From assembly GCF_024323335.1 (NCBI RefSeq), contig NC_066582.1:88780944-88844943 (forward strand): DNA of 64,000 nucleotides, in the 5' to 3' direction. Position numbers and translations under genes: made by a program. Source of the DNA: Lathyrus oleraceus (Eukaryota > Streptophyta > Magnoliopsida > Fabales > Fabaceae). The notes beneath the pieces are model-generated. The model did no database searches and had not been told where the DNA came from. It worked only from the letters and a program-made list of their open reading frames with translations. Below, piece after piece: positions 23,952 to 33,863 of the stretch; position 1 is the stretch's first letter; each line of letters begins with the position of its first letter.

Positions 23952-26318
23952 ATGTCTGATCATGAAGATATATTTGATCAAGAAGAAAAGTCTTCTAAAG
24001 AGAGGATCCACAACACGGTGAAGAAAACTCCATCGCCGTATGATTTGAATTCCAATGATAATCCAGGAAACTTGATAACTCAAGTGCGACTTCGAGGGGA
24101 GAACTATGAAGAATGGGCGTGTGCCATGAAAATATCGCTGCGTGCTCGCAGAAAATGGGGTTTTATAGAAGGCACCATTGAAACACCAAAGGAAAACTCT
24201 GATCAAATTGAAGATCGGTGGACTGTTCAATCTATGTTGGTGTCATGGATTCTAAATACCATTGAAGCGGATATACATTCCACTATGTCTTATGCTGAAA
24301 ATGCAAGAGATTTGTGGATGGATATCAAAGAAAGATTCTCTACGGTGAATGGTCCCAGAATTCAACAGCTGAAATCCGATTTATCCAGATGCAAACAAGA
24401 CGGTATGTCAGTTGCGACATACTACGGAAAGTTGAAACTGTTGTGGGATGAGTTGGCCAATTACGACCAAATCCCGATATGCAGTTATGGTGGATGCAAG
24501 TGTGATATATCATCAAAAATAGAGAAGAGAAGAGAGGAAGAAAGAGTTCATCAATTCCTTATGGGATTGGATGATGCAATTTACGGGACTGTTCGATCCA
24601 ACCTTCTTGCAACAGATCCGCTGCCCAATCTCAATAGGGTATACTCAACAATGATTCAAGAAGAAAGGGTGAGAATGATGACTAGAACCACAGAAGAAAG
24701 AAGAGAAGTGACGAGCTTAGTTGTTCAAACAAACGGACGTGTAGTCAAAGGAAGATGGGATGGAAAATACAAGTTTATGTCTTGTACACATTGTCATCGA
24801 GCAGGAGATGACGCAGGAAGCTGTTTTCAACTTGTTGGTTATCCCGAGTGGTGGGGAGACAGACCAAAAAATGAAGGGAAAAGTGGTGGACGAGGCAAGT
24901 CACTGCAGCAAGCAGGAGCTGGACGAGGAAGAGGAGGAATTGTGCGTGCAAATGTGAATGTTGTACACATAGGTGGAACAAGTGCAGAAACTGGGGTTTC
25001 ACACGGAGATGGTTTTGGCTTGGCTGGAATCAGTGCAGAACAATTGCAATCGTTGGTAGGATTTCTAAATGTTCATAAAGCAAACTCCAATGACAAGATG
25101 ACAGGTGAGTGCGATATGAATACATGGATAATTGACACAGGTTGTTCTAACCACATGACTGGAAACTTGAATCATATGCGAGAACTAAGAGATATTCAAA
25201 GTTGTTCGGTTGGCCTACCTAATGGAGAACATGCTTCAGCAATCAAAGAAGGAAGTATAGTGTTAGAAGGAGGGTTAAAACTTGATAATGTTCTCTTTGT
25301 GCCAAAATTGAAATGCAACTTGATATCTGTTTCACAAATGATGAATGAATTAAAATGTGTCATTCAATTCACTGATAATTTATGTGTTGTGCAGGACTGT
25401 ACTTCAAGGAAGCTGATTGGAGCGGGTGAACAAAGAGATGGGCTTTATTTCTTCAGATGAGTTCGAAGAGAGAGAGCTTGCAAGACTGATGGACTCCACC
25501 TAATGAACCTTTGGCACAAACGGTTGGGACATCCTTCCTTAAAAATTTCAAAGTTAATTCCTCAAGTGAGTAGACACAGAGATATCAATGTAGTGAATAA
25601 AGCATGTGAAGTTTATTTTAGAGCCAAACAAACCAGAGAGAAGTTTCCTTTGAGTCAAAATAAAGCTAGTAGTGCATTTAAATTGATTCACTGTGATTTA
25701 TGGGGAGCATATCGGACTCTTTCTACTTGTGGTGCTTTTTATTTTTTAACAATAGTCGATGATTATTCATGTGCTGTATGGGTATATTTGTTGACTGATA
25801 AATGAGAAGTCTCGACAATGCTTCACAATTTTTTGGCTTTAGTTGAGAGGCAATTCAATAAACAAGTAAAAATATTTAGAAGTGATAATGGGACGGAATT
25901 CATATGCATGAGAAAGTATTTTCTTGACCATGGTATAATTTTTCAAACATCTTGTATTGGAACACCCCAACAAAATGGGAGAGTAGAACAAAAACATAGA
26001 CATATTTTGAATGTGGCACGAGCATTGCGGTTTCAAGGTAATCTCCCTATTAAGTTTTGGGGAGAATGCATTTTAACCACGGTATATCTAATTAACCGAA
26101 CTCCTTCCACTATTCTGAACGGAAAAACCCCTTATGAAATGCTTCATGGACAGCAACCTGAATATGAACATTTGAAAATAATAGGCTCCCTATGTTATGC
26201 TCATAATCAAAGAAGAGATGGTGATAAATTTGCAAGTAGAAGTAAGAAGTGTGTGTTTATTGGATATCCATATGGAAAGAAAGGATGGAAACTGTTTGAT
26301 TTAGAAACAGAAAACATT
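23952..26318 (+). pseudogene. copia-2 gag-protease-integrase (two in-frame stops, 3' truncated)
   Basis: One frame from ATG 23952 (MSDHEDIFDQEEKSS) runs about 789 codons with TGA stops at 25458-25460 and 25803-25805. The gag part shows LRGENYEEWACAMKISLRA and WMDIKERFS. A zinc-knuckle-like CTHCHRAGDDAGSC near residue 278 has Asp where relatives usually have His, so binding is doubtful. The protease has WIIDTGCSNHMTG near residue 395. The pre-integrase segment is HKRLGHPS; the second half of the HHCC finger reads CEVYFRA where relatives have CxxC. The integrase D-D-E residues are all present (IHCDLWG, FRSDNGTEF, GRVEQKHRH). The frame ends abruptly at 26318 in SIRE sequence. Confidence 0.85.
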
Positions 26319-27949
26319 GCTCTTCGTGAACTGACATTAAACATTTAACATTTTGATCTTTTAAATCAGAAAGATTTATTTTATAAATGTTGTTTTTCCT
26401 CTTGCCTGTGAAAAGGACAGAGCCATCGTTCTGACTAATGGCTTTACACGTTTTTTGATTAAAGATTACATCATAACCGTTATCACTTAATTGACTTATG
26501 GATAACAAGTTATGCATTAATCCTTCTACATAAAGAACATCAGATATAGAGGGAAGAGTACCATTACCAATAGTTCCGGAGCCTCTGATCCTTCCTTTCT
26601 GATCTCCTCCGAAGCCTACAAATCCAGCGTCTTTAAGTTCCAGGCTTTGGAACATAGACTTTCTTCCCGTCATATGGCGCGAGCATCCATAGTCCAGGTA
26701 CCATGACTGGTGTCTGAACTTTGCTGCATAGGATATCTCTTCAGATTCTTCATCTGAGCTGCTGGATGTGGTAGCCATAAGTGCTACGTTGGCTTGTTCA
26801 TCAGAGTCAGATTCTGATGATCCTGATTCACTATCGTCCCAGGTGGCCATTAATCCTTTCTTTGTTCTGAAGGTATTCTTCTTGAAGCTTTCTTTTCTAG
26901 GGTTGTCTTTCTTCAGCTTGGGGCATTCATTTCTGTAATGACCTGTTTCTTTACATTCAAAACAGGTAATATCTTTATTAGGTTTACCTTTTGAAGTTGA
27001 CTCTGATCGATCCCCTCTGGGTCTTGATCTTCTGAAGTTGTTGTTGTTCCTTCTTTTCCAGAGTTGCTTAACTCTTCTGGTTAGTAAGGACAGTTCTTCT
27101 TCATCATCAGAGTCTTCAGGTTCAGAGTCGTCAGTATCTGCAGTTTCTGCCTGGAGAGCTTTGGTTCTGTCTGACTTCCGTCTTTCAGGTCTGGACTTCA
27201 GCGCCACTGACTTGTTCCTTTTCTGAGGCTCATCCTCCTCTAGTTCTATCTCATGACTTCTGAGAGAACTAACAAGTTCTTCAAGGCTGATATTGTTCAG
27301 ATCCTTTGATAACTTCAGAGCAGTAACCATTGGTCTCCATTTCTTTGGCAGACTTCTGACTATCTTCTTAACATGATCTGCAGTCGTGTATCCTTTGTCT
27401 AGCACTTTAAGACCTGCAATAAGAGTTTGAAATCTGGAAAACATAGCTTCTATAGCTTCATCATCTTCCATCTTGAAGGCTTCATACTTCTGGATAAGCG
27501 CCAGAGCCTTCGTCTCCTTGACTTGGGAGTTTCCTTCATGGGTCATCTTCAGAGAGTCAAGAATATCTTTGGCAGTCTCTCTGTTGGTGATCTTTTCATA
27601 TTCATTGTATGATATAGCATTTAGAAGTATTGTTCTGGCCTTGTGGTGATTTTTGAAAACACGTTTCTGATCTTCTGACATTTTGCTTCTGGGAACTTCA
27701 GCTCCATTTAAGATTGGAGGTTTGTATCCATCTGTGACAATGTCCTAGAGGTCAGCATCATAACCCAGAAAGAAACTTTCGATTCTATCTTTCCAGTAAT
27801 CAAACTTTTCTCCATCAAAAACAGGAGGCTTGGCATTGTAAGAATCTTTCTCATTTGAGTGGGCCATTGTTTTTCTCGTACTGGATCTCTCTACACGGTT
27901 AAGTGTTTGATTAGAAAATCAATAACAGAGCCGGAGCTCTGATACCAAT
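26315..27949 (-). pseudogene. Second, truncated SIRE copy: gag-protease fragment
   Basis: This minus-strand segment repeats 34895-36529 at a constant offset of 8580 with only three differences that I found (27746, 26690, 26677). The change at 27746 turns a Trp codon near residue 41 into TAG. The change at 26690 turns the protease active-site DSG into DYG. The third, at 26677, is silent. It holds gag, the CCHC knuckle (CFECKETGHYRNEC) and protease, and stops at 26315 where it meets copia-2 integrase. It begins immediately after the LTR at 27950, with its own PBS at 27933-27947, so this LTR serves both copies. Confidence 0.9.
27933..27947 (-). promoter_or_regulatory. iMet primer-binding site of the truncated SIRE copy
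   Basis: Minus strand TGGTATCAGAGCTCC, two nt after the LTR end. An identical site at 36513-36527 belongs to the complete copy. Confidence 0.85.
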
Positions 27950-29006
27950 TGAAGGTGAGAAAAACAAGAAAGGGGGGGTTTGAATTGTTTGAAAAATAAG
28001 CGCTTTTCCAAAATGAAAATCACACAATGATTTTATACTGGTTCGCTTATAACACAAAGCTACTCCAGTCCACCCGGCCAAGGTGATTTCGCCTTCAACA
28101 AGGACTTAATCCACTAATCTTGAAAGATTACAAACAACCCCTAAGAGAGAAGAAAATCTCTTAGTCCTCTCAAGTCTACAGACTACAAAGAGTCACTTGA
28201 GGAAATCAAACAAATAAAAGATACAAGATATGTAATCTAGAGTGCTTCTAAGAAAGCAAGTATTACAAACTTAAGAACAGATTTTTTTCACTTAATAAGC
28301 AAAAGCTTAGTGAAATTCTTTGAGAGCAAAGATGATTTTCTTGAGCGTGAAATAATTCAGTATAGTTTTGGCTAGTTGATTTCTTCTTACTGAATGTTGA
28401 TTGCATCTCTATTTATATATGAGTTGGAGTAGAGTTGAATCTGGTGGATATTAAACTGAGTTTACTCCATCACTTAAATAGCTTCTGCAGTTTAACTTTT
28501 CATCTTTGAAGTGACTACTTACCACAAGTAGTATCTTTTCTCTTGGAAGCGGAGATTAACGTCTCTTTCTTAATCAGGAAATCCAATTTGAAAATCTTTA
28601 CTTGTCTTCAACGTTACTCTTTCATGATTAGCAAATCCATAATCAGAGTATTTGTGTTTCTGGAGAATCTTGGAATCTTGCTTCTGATGTTGATCTAAAT
28701 AGATTCTTTAGAGGGCGTTGTTCAGAGTCAGAGCTTCTAGACTTACTTCATGTTCAGATGCTTCTGATACTTTGCAGTTTTGTCCAGAGTCAGAGCTTCT
28801 TGAATGAGATTCCACTTTAGATGCTTCTGATACTTGAGAATTTGTATCTGATCTTGTTGTGCATCTGATGACATCATCAGATTTATTACTTCTTTCTTTA
28901 GAACCCTGCACACTTAGAAACTTTTCGTTAGGGTGCCATTTTTGGTTTCATCCTTTGTTATCATCAAAATCAAGGAATCTGTTGTAGAACAATTTTTGTT
29001 CTTACA
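27950..29006 (-). repeat. 3' LTR of the SIRE-type element (shared with the truncated copy)
   Basis: Starts (minus) TGTAAGAACAAAAATTGTTC at 29006 and ends CTCACCTTCA at 27950. TATA box TATAAATA at 28410-28417. 1057 bp. Confidence 0.92.
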
Positions 29007-29020
29007 ATCTCCCCCTTTTT
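29007..29020 (-). promoter_or_regulatory. Polypurine tract of the SIRE-type element
   Basis: Minus strand AAAAAGGGGGAGAT directly before the 3' LTR. Confidence 0.9.
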
Positions 29021-29470
29021 GATGATGACAAAACAACTTAAAATAGCAGATGAAACATGAAATAAATAAGATCAGATAGACAGAAGCTCCCCCTGAGTTA
29101 GTGCTAGGGAGTTCAGAAGTTCTTACCAGAGCTTTTCAAGTAATGAGATTTCTGAAACTTTCTGCAAATTCTTAAATTTAATGTTAGAGTTATTTAATCA
29201 GAGCTATTTTTATCAGAGCTATTTCTACAAATGTTGCAGAGTGCTTAAGGTTTTAGACAATTTTCATCAGAGCTATTTAATGATTTCTCCCCCTTTTTGT
29301 CAGAATCAAAAAGACATAGTAATAAAAAATTGAATTAAAGAGAAAAACACTTCATTAAAAGAGAAACATAAAACATCAGATTCAAAAAGATCAAGAGCAA
29401 AACATTAGATCCAAAAAGAAGACAGAAGCAAAAACAACAAAAGGCAAACAAAACATAAAATCCTAAGTGC
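29021..29470 (-). other. 3' untranslated spacer of the SIRE-type element
   Basis: About 450 bp between the envelope-like ORF and the polypurine tract; no coding frame. A second AAGGGGGAG-like purine run lies near 29288-29296. Confidence 0.6.
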
Positions 29471-31906
29471 CTAAGGGTTCTGAGGCAATTTCTGCAAGAT
29501 CATGGCAAGCATCTTCTGGATATTCTCATTGACCGTATCTTGCTTGTCCATTCTGTCTCGGAGGATATTCTGATCTTCCTTAAGGTCCTTCAGAGTCTGA
29601 AGAATCATGGGAACAGCAGTTGAAGACTCCCCCTGAGTCAGAGCCTGCTGGGCTTCAGCTTCTGCAGCAGCTTGAGCTTCTGCATCTGCCAGAGCCTTAG
29701 CTTCAGCTTCTTGTTGCCTTAGGATTTCTGCTTCTTTTGCCAGTCTTTCTTCCTCTAGTCTCTTTGCTTCTTCTTCAGCTTCCTTAGCCAACCTTTCTTC
29801 CTCAAGCCTTCTGGCTTCAGCCTCTCTAGCTAATCTCTCCTGGAGTCTTTCCTCAGCATCTCTGATGTAGCCATTTCTGACTTGTTCAGAGACACTCTTC
29901 AGCCTATAAGACTCAGAGGTCATCCAACCAATGACTCTGTTCCAGTGTGTCCTAACAGATTTAGGATCATCACTGACTTCAGAGTTGTTAGCCAGAGACT
30001 TGATCTTCTGGATTGAAGCTTCTGCTACCTGCCTGATGGCTTCCTCAAGGGTAGGTATGGTAAGTTCAGGTTCAGGTTCAGGTGAATGAGGTGGAGAGTT
30101 TGGAGGGCTAAGATTTAGAGTTTGAGGTTCAGATTCTGCTTCTGGTTGAAGTTCAGAATCTGCTTCTGGTTGAAGACTGGGGGATGAAGCATAAAGTGGA
30201 TTTAGGTCTAATGGGTCAGAGTCTGGTCCAGGTACAGCGGGAATAATTGGTGGAGTGATATTAGATGTGAAGGGATCAAATGGTTGAGTTTCAGAGGGGA
30301 GAGTTGTTGTTTGTTGTGGTGGAAGTGAAGTTTGGAGTGGTGAGGTTACTTCAGATTGTGTTAGAGTTTGTTGTTGAGAGGCAAGTCTATGAGCATATAG
30401 AGTGGCTATTGTTGGGGACTCAGGATCAGAAAAATCAGGGTCAGAGGAGAGAGAAACATAAGGTGGTGATTCTGGTATAGAGGATGATGAAGAAGAAGAA
30501 GTGCTTTGGTGAGTTTGTGCAGGTATAGAGGGAGGAATGAAGGTTCTAGCTATGTTTAGAACTGGTGTAGGTTGGGAGGTTCTGGTGATTGAGGGTGGTA
30601 TTTCAGAGGTAGTATATAAGGGAGGTGTTGGATGAGAAGAAGCCATCATAGGAACAGAAGTAGCAAGAGGAATAGACTTACTAGTTGAGATTTGCAGAGG
30701 AGCTGAAGATCCGCTTCCAGAAGCTCCTTCAATTCTGGCTTTCTTTGCTTTCCTTGCCTCAGCAGCTATCTGTTTCTCAGAGACACCTCTCTTGTATCTG
30801 ACTAGATCTTCTTCTGAATCTAGACAGTTATCGATGCTGAAATCAGAGACATCAACACCTTCTTCCAGCAGACGATGAAGGTAGAGGGCAACAGCGTCTC
30901 TGGGCTCATTCTTGAAGAATCTGGCCAGGCCATGAGGCATCTTCCTCTGATCTTTTAGAGATTCCCAGGATACATCCAGAGTGGGCTTGACTCTAATGTC
31001 TTTGATGATTCCCATGCTCTTGAGGTTTTTGGCATTCAGAGGCTTTCCCACATCAATTGCCAGATCATCCATACATCTGGTCTTTTCCAGAGCGTCTACC
31101 AGTCCATGCTCAATGAAGATGTCAGAGAGCAATCTACCCAGAGGAATGTAGGATCTGGGCTTCATGTTATTCCTGGTTTCTCTGACTGAATCCCTCAGAT
31201 ATCTGAACAGGAGAGTAGGGAGGTTGATCTTGATACCCTTCTGAATGCAGTACAGAATGCATTTCTGGTCTGCATTGATATAATCTGAAGAGTTAGAGGC
31301 TGGACGGTGATGGATTGTTCCCAGAATTATCTTCAGCCACACTCGGAGGTTCTGATGTAGCTCCTTGTTCTTAGAGGGGTTTCCTTCAACATTAGGTTTG
31401 AAGATAGTTGGGTTGATAACTTCAGTGATGCGCTTAGACCTGGGAGGAATGTTGTAAATCCTTTTTCCTCCACTTTCCTCCATATTCAGCAAGGAGGCAA
31501 TTGATGCTTCAGTGATGACAATCTTTACCCCTAGAACAAAAGAGACAATGAATTGGTCATCTGCATCAGCATGTCTCCAGAATTCCTTGACCAGAAGAGG
31601 GTAGATTGGACCATAAAGCCTGTCGAAGTAGGTTTCCCATCCTTGTTGACGAAGTTCCCTAGTGAGATCAACGCCATTTCTTCTTAGGTTGTCAAAATCA
31701 ACCAAGGATTCACACAAAACATCCAAACCTTCAAAGGGAGTTGAAAGGTTTATGTGGCTTTCTCGGTCAAGAATGTGGGGTTCTTGATAAACAGGGGTTA
31801 TGGTGACGCCTGTAACAGTGGGTGTTTGAGTGTTTGAGGTTTGGGGATTAGAACTGGATTCCATCTGTTGGGAGAAGTTAAAAACTTCTTGCTGTTGAGC
31901 ATCCAT
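29471..31906 (-). CDS. SIRE envelope-like ORF, intact (811 aa)
   Basis: Starts at a true ATG (31906, MDAQQQEVFNFSQQMESS) and runs uninterrupted. Residues about 55-370 form a folded-looking domain (GWETYFDRLYGPIYPLLVKE, FIVSFVLGVKIVITEASIAS) resembling the putative plant transposon/envelope-like proteins of SIRE elements. Residues about 390-610 are Pro/Ser/Thr-rich. Residues about 690-770 are a long Glu/Arg/Ala coiled coil built on repeats of RLEEERLAKEAE. No signal peptide and no clear transmembrane anchor are visible, so an envelope role is only by name. It lies 480 bp after RNase H and is the one long intact ORF of this element besides its broken pol. Confidence 0.8.
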   Translation of the reverse strand: MDAQQQEVFNFSQQMESSSNPQTSNTQTPTVTGVTITPVYQEPHILDRESHINLSTPFEGLDVLCESLVDFDNLRRNGVDLTRELRQQGWETYFDRLYGPIYPLLVKEFWRHADADDQFIVSFVLGVKIVITEASIASLLNMEESGGKRIYNIPPRSKRITEVINPTIFKPNVEGNPSKNKELHQNLRVWLKIILGTIHHRPASNSSDYINADQKCILYCIQKGIKINLPTLLFRYLRDSVRETRNNMKPRSYIPLGRLLSDIFIEHGLVDALEKTRCMDDLAIDVGKPLNAKNLKSMGIIKDIRVKPTLDVSWESLKDQRKMPHGLARFFKNEPRDAVALYLHRLLEEGVDVSDFSIDNCLDSEEDLVRYKRGVSEKQIAAEARKAKKARIEGASGSGSSAPLQISTSKSIPLATSVPMMASSHPTPPLYTTSEIPPSITRTSQPTPVLNIARTFIPPSIPAQTHQSTSSSSSSSIPESPPYVSLSSDPDFSDPESPTIATLYAHRLASQQQTLTQSEVTSPLQTSLPPQQTTTLPSETQPFDPFTSNITPPIIPAVPGPDSDPLDLNPLYASSPSLQPEADSELQPEAESEPQTLNLSPPNSPPHSPEPEPELTIPTLEEAIRQVAEASIQKIKSLANNSEVSDDPKSVRTHWNRVIGWMTSESYRLKSVSEQVRNGYIRDAEERLQERLAREAEARRLEEERLAKEAEEEAKRLEEERLAKEAEILRQQEAEAKALADAEAQAAAEAEAQQALTQGESSTAVPMILQTLKDLKEDQNILRDRMDKQDTVNENIQKMLAMILQKLPQNP

Positions 31907-32384
31907 GAAGAAGATTGATGAAGAAGGTGAAGAACTTGCAGAGAACTTGCAGAGAAGGGTTTAGGGTTTTAGAGTGAGTGAGAGTGATAAGTGTGTGAAA
32001 TGTGAGAAAAGTGTTTATATACCCTAAGTAAAACACATGCAAAACGACACCTCAGAATGCGTTAAACACAATACTCAAAATAGCACGCTTGGGGGGAAAA
32101 ATGATTACAGCTAATAAATGAATGTCTAATCCCACAGTTTGCACACTGCTCGAGGAAAACTCAAACGTCTGCCTTTTGAATTTCTTGACAGCTGTCTAGA
32201 AGTTCTAAGGTTTGACGCTCAGAGCTTCACGTGTTTAATGTATCTGATCTTCAGGAATACCAAGAGATTGGTTTCTGAAGATTTCTGATTCAGATATCTT
32301 CTAAACTTGTAGAAGTATCAGAGTCAGAGACAGAAGTGTATTTGTTTTTATCAGAGTCTCATTTTACATGTTCAGAGCCAAATT
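31907..32384 (-). other. Spacer between SIRE RNase H and envelope-like ORF
   Basis: No coding frame. It might carry the leader or splice acceptor of a subgenomic RNA, which I cannot test. Confidence 0.5.
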
Positions 32385-33863
32385 TTACTCAGGACAATTT
32401 TTAATGTTCAGATTCTCTAAGATAAAAAGAAATCTATCTTCAGCTAGAGGCTTAGTAAAGATATCTGCCCATTGATGTTCTGTATCAATGAACTTCAAAG
32501 TTACTATCCCTTTCTGAACATAGTCTCTGATAAAATGATGTTTTATTTCTATGTGTTTGGCTCTGGAATGTAGAATGGGATTCTTACTTAAACAAATAGC
32601 AGCAGTATTATCATAAAAGATAGGAATGTTACTCTCAAATATCTGAAGATCTTCTAGCTGATGCTTCATCCAGAGCATCTGAGTTGTGCACAGTGATGCT
32701 GAGATATATTCTGCTTCTGCAGTTGATAGAGCGATAGTTGACTGTCTTTTGCTAGCCCAGGAGATTAGATTGTTTCCCAGAAGCTGGCAATTTCCAGAAG
32801 TACTTTTTCGTTCTATTCTATCTCCTGCATAATCTGCATCACAATAACCAGAAAGCCTATACTCTGATGTTTTCTCATACATCAGGCCCAGGTTAGGAGT
32901 TCCTTTCAGATACTTAAGAATTCTCTTAACAGCTGTTAAATGAGATTCTCTAGGATCTGATTGGAATCTGGCACAAAGACAGACACTAAAGAGAATATCA
33001 GGACGAGTAGCAGTCAGATAGAGAAGAGAGCCTATCATACCTCGATAGAGCTTCTGACAAACCTTGTTGCTTACCTCTTCCTTTTCCAGAATGCAAGTTG
33101 GGTGCATAGGAGTTTTTGCAGAGTTGCATTCAGTCATGTCAAACTTCTTCAGAACGTCTTTAATGTATTTACTTTGATGGACGTACGTGACTTCTGGAGT
33201 TTGATTGATTTGAATTCCCAGAAAGAACTTTAGTTCTTGCATCAAACTCATTTCAAACTCAGCCTGCATCAACTTAGAAAATTCTTTGCAAACAGAGATA
33301 TTAGCAGAACCAAAAATAATATCATCAACATAAATTTGGCATATCATGAGATCATTATTAAGGTTTTTACAGAAGAGTGTAGAATCAACTTTCCCTCTGA
33401 TAAAATTTTGTTCCAGAAGAAAATTACTTAAGCGTTCATACCAAGCTCTGGGAGCTTGTTTAAGTCCATATAAGGATTTCTTAAGTTTAAAAACATGTTC
33501 TGGAAAGTTTGAATTTTCAAAACCTGGAGGTTGATTGACATACACTTCTTCTGAAATATACCCATTAAGAAATGCACTCTTGACATCCATTTGGTATAAT
33601 TTGATAGAATGATTAATAGCAAAAGATACAAGAAGACGAATAGATTCTAACCTCGCGACTGGAGCAAAAGTTTCATTATAATCAATACCTTCTTGTTGAC
33701 AATAACCTTGAGCTACCAGTCGTGCTTTGTTTCTGACAACTTCTCCTTTCTCGTTCAGCTTGTTTCTGAAAACCCATCTGGTTCCAATGACATGAGTGCC
33801 TCTGGGTTTAGGAACGAGATCCCAGACATCATTCTTGGAGAATTGATCTAACTCTTCTTGCAT
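32385..33863 (-). pseudogene. SIRE reverse transcriptase and RNase H, frame offset from the upstream pol
   Basis: An intact 492-codon frame. RT shows LVPKPRGTHVIGTRWVFRNK, ARLVAQGYCQQEGIDYNETF, DVKSAFLNGYI, YGLKQAPRAWY and the catalytic YVDDIIFGS. RNase H follows with GYCDADYAGDRIERKSTSG, SWASKRQSTIALSTAEAEY and FYDNTAAICLSKNP. The domains themselves look functional. The frame overlaps the gag-integrase ORF end (33829-33863) but in a different phase, and linker sequence normally between integrase and RT is missing, so it would not be made from the normal polyprotein without frameshifting. Confidence 0.85.

Noticed and set aside
27038..27226. Plus-strand Ser-rich frames at 27038 and 35618
   Set aside because: Antisense shadows of SIRE gag present in both copies.
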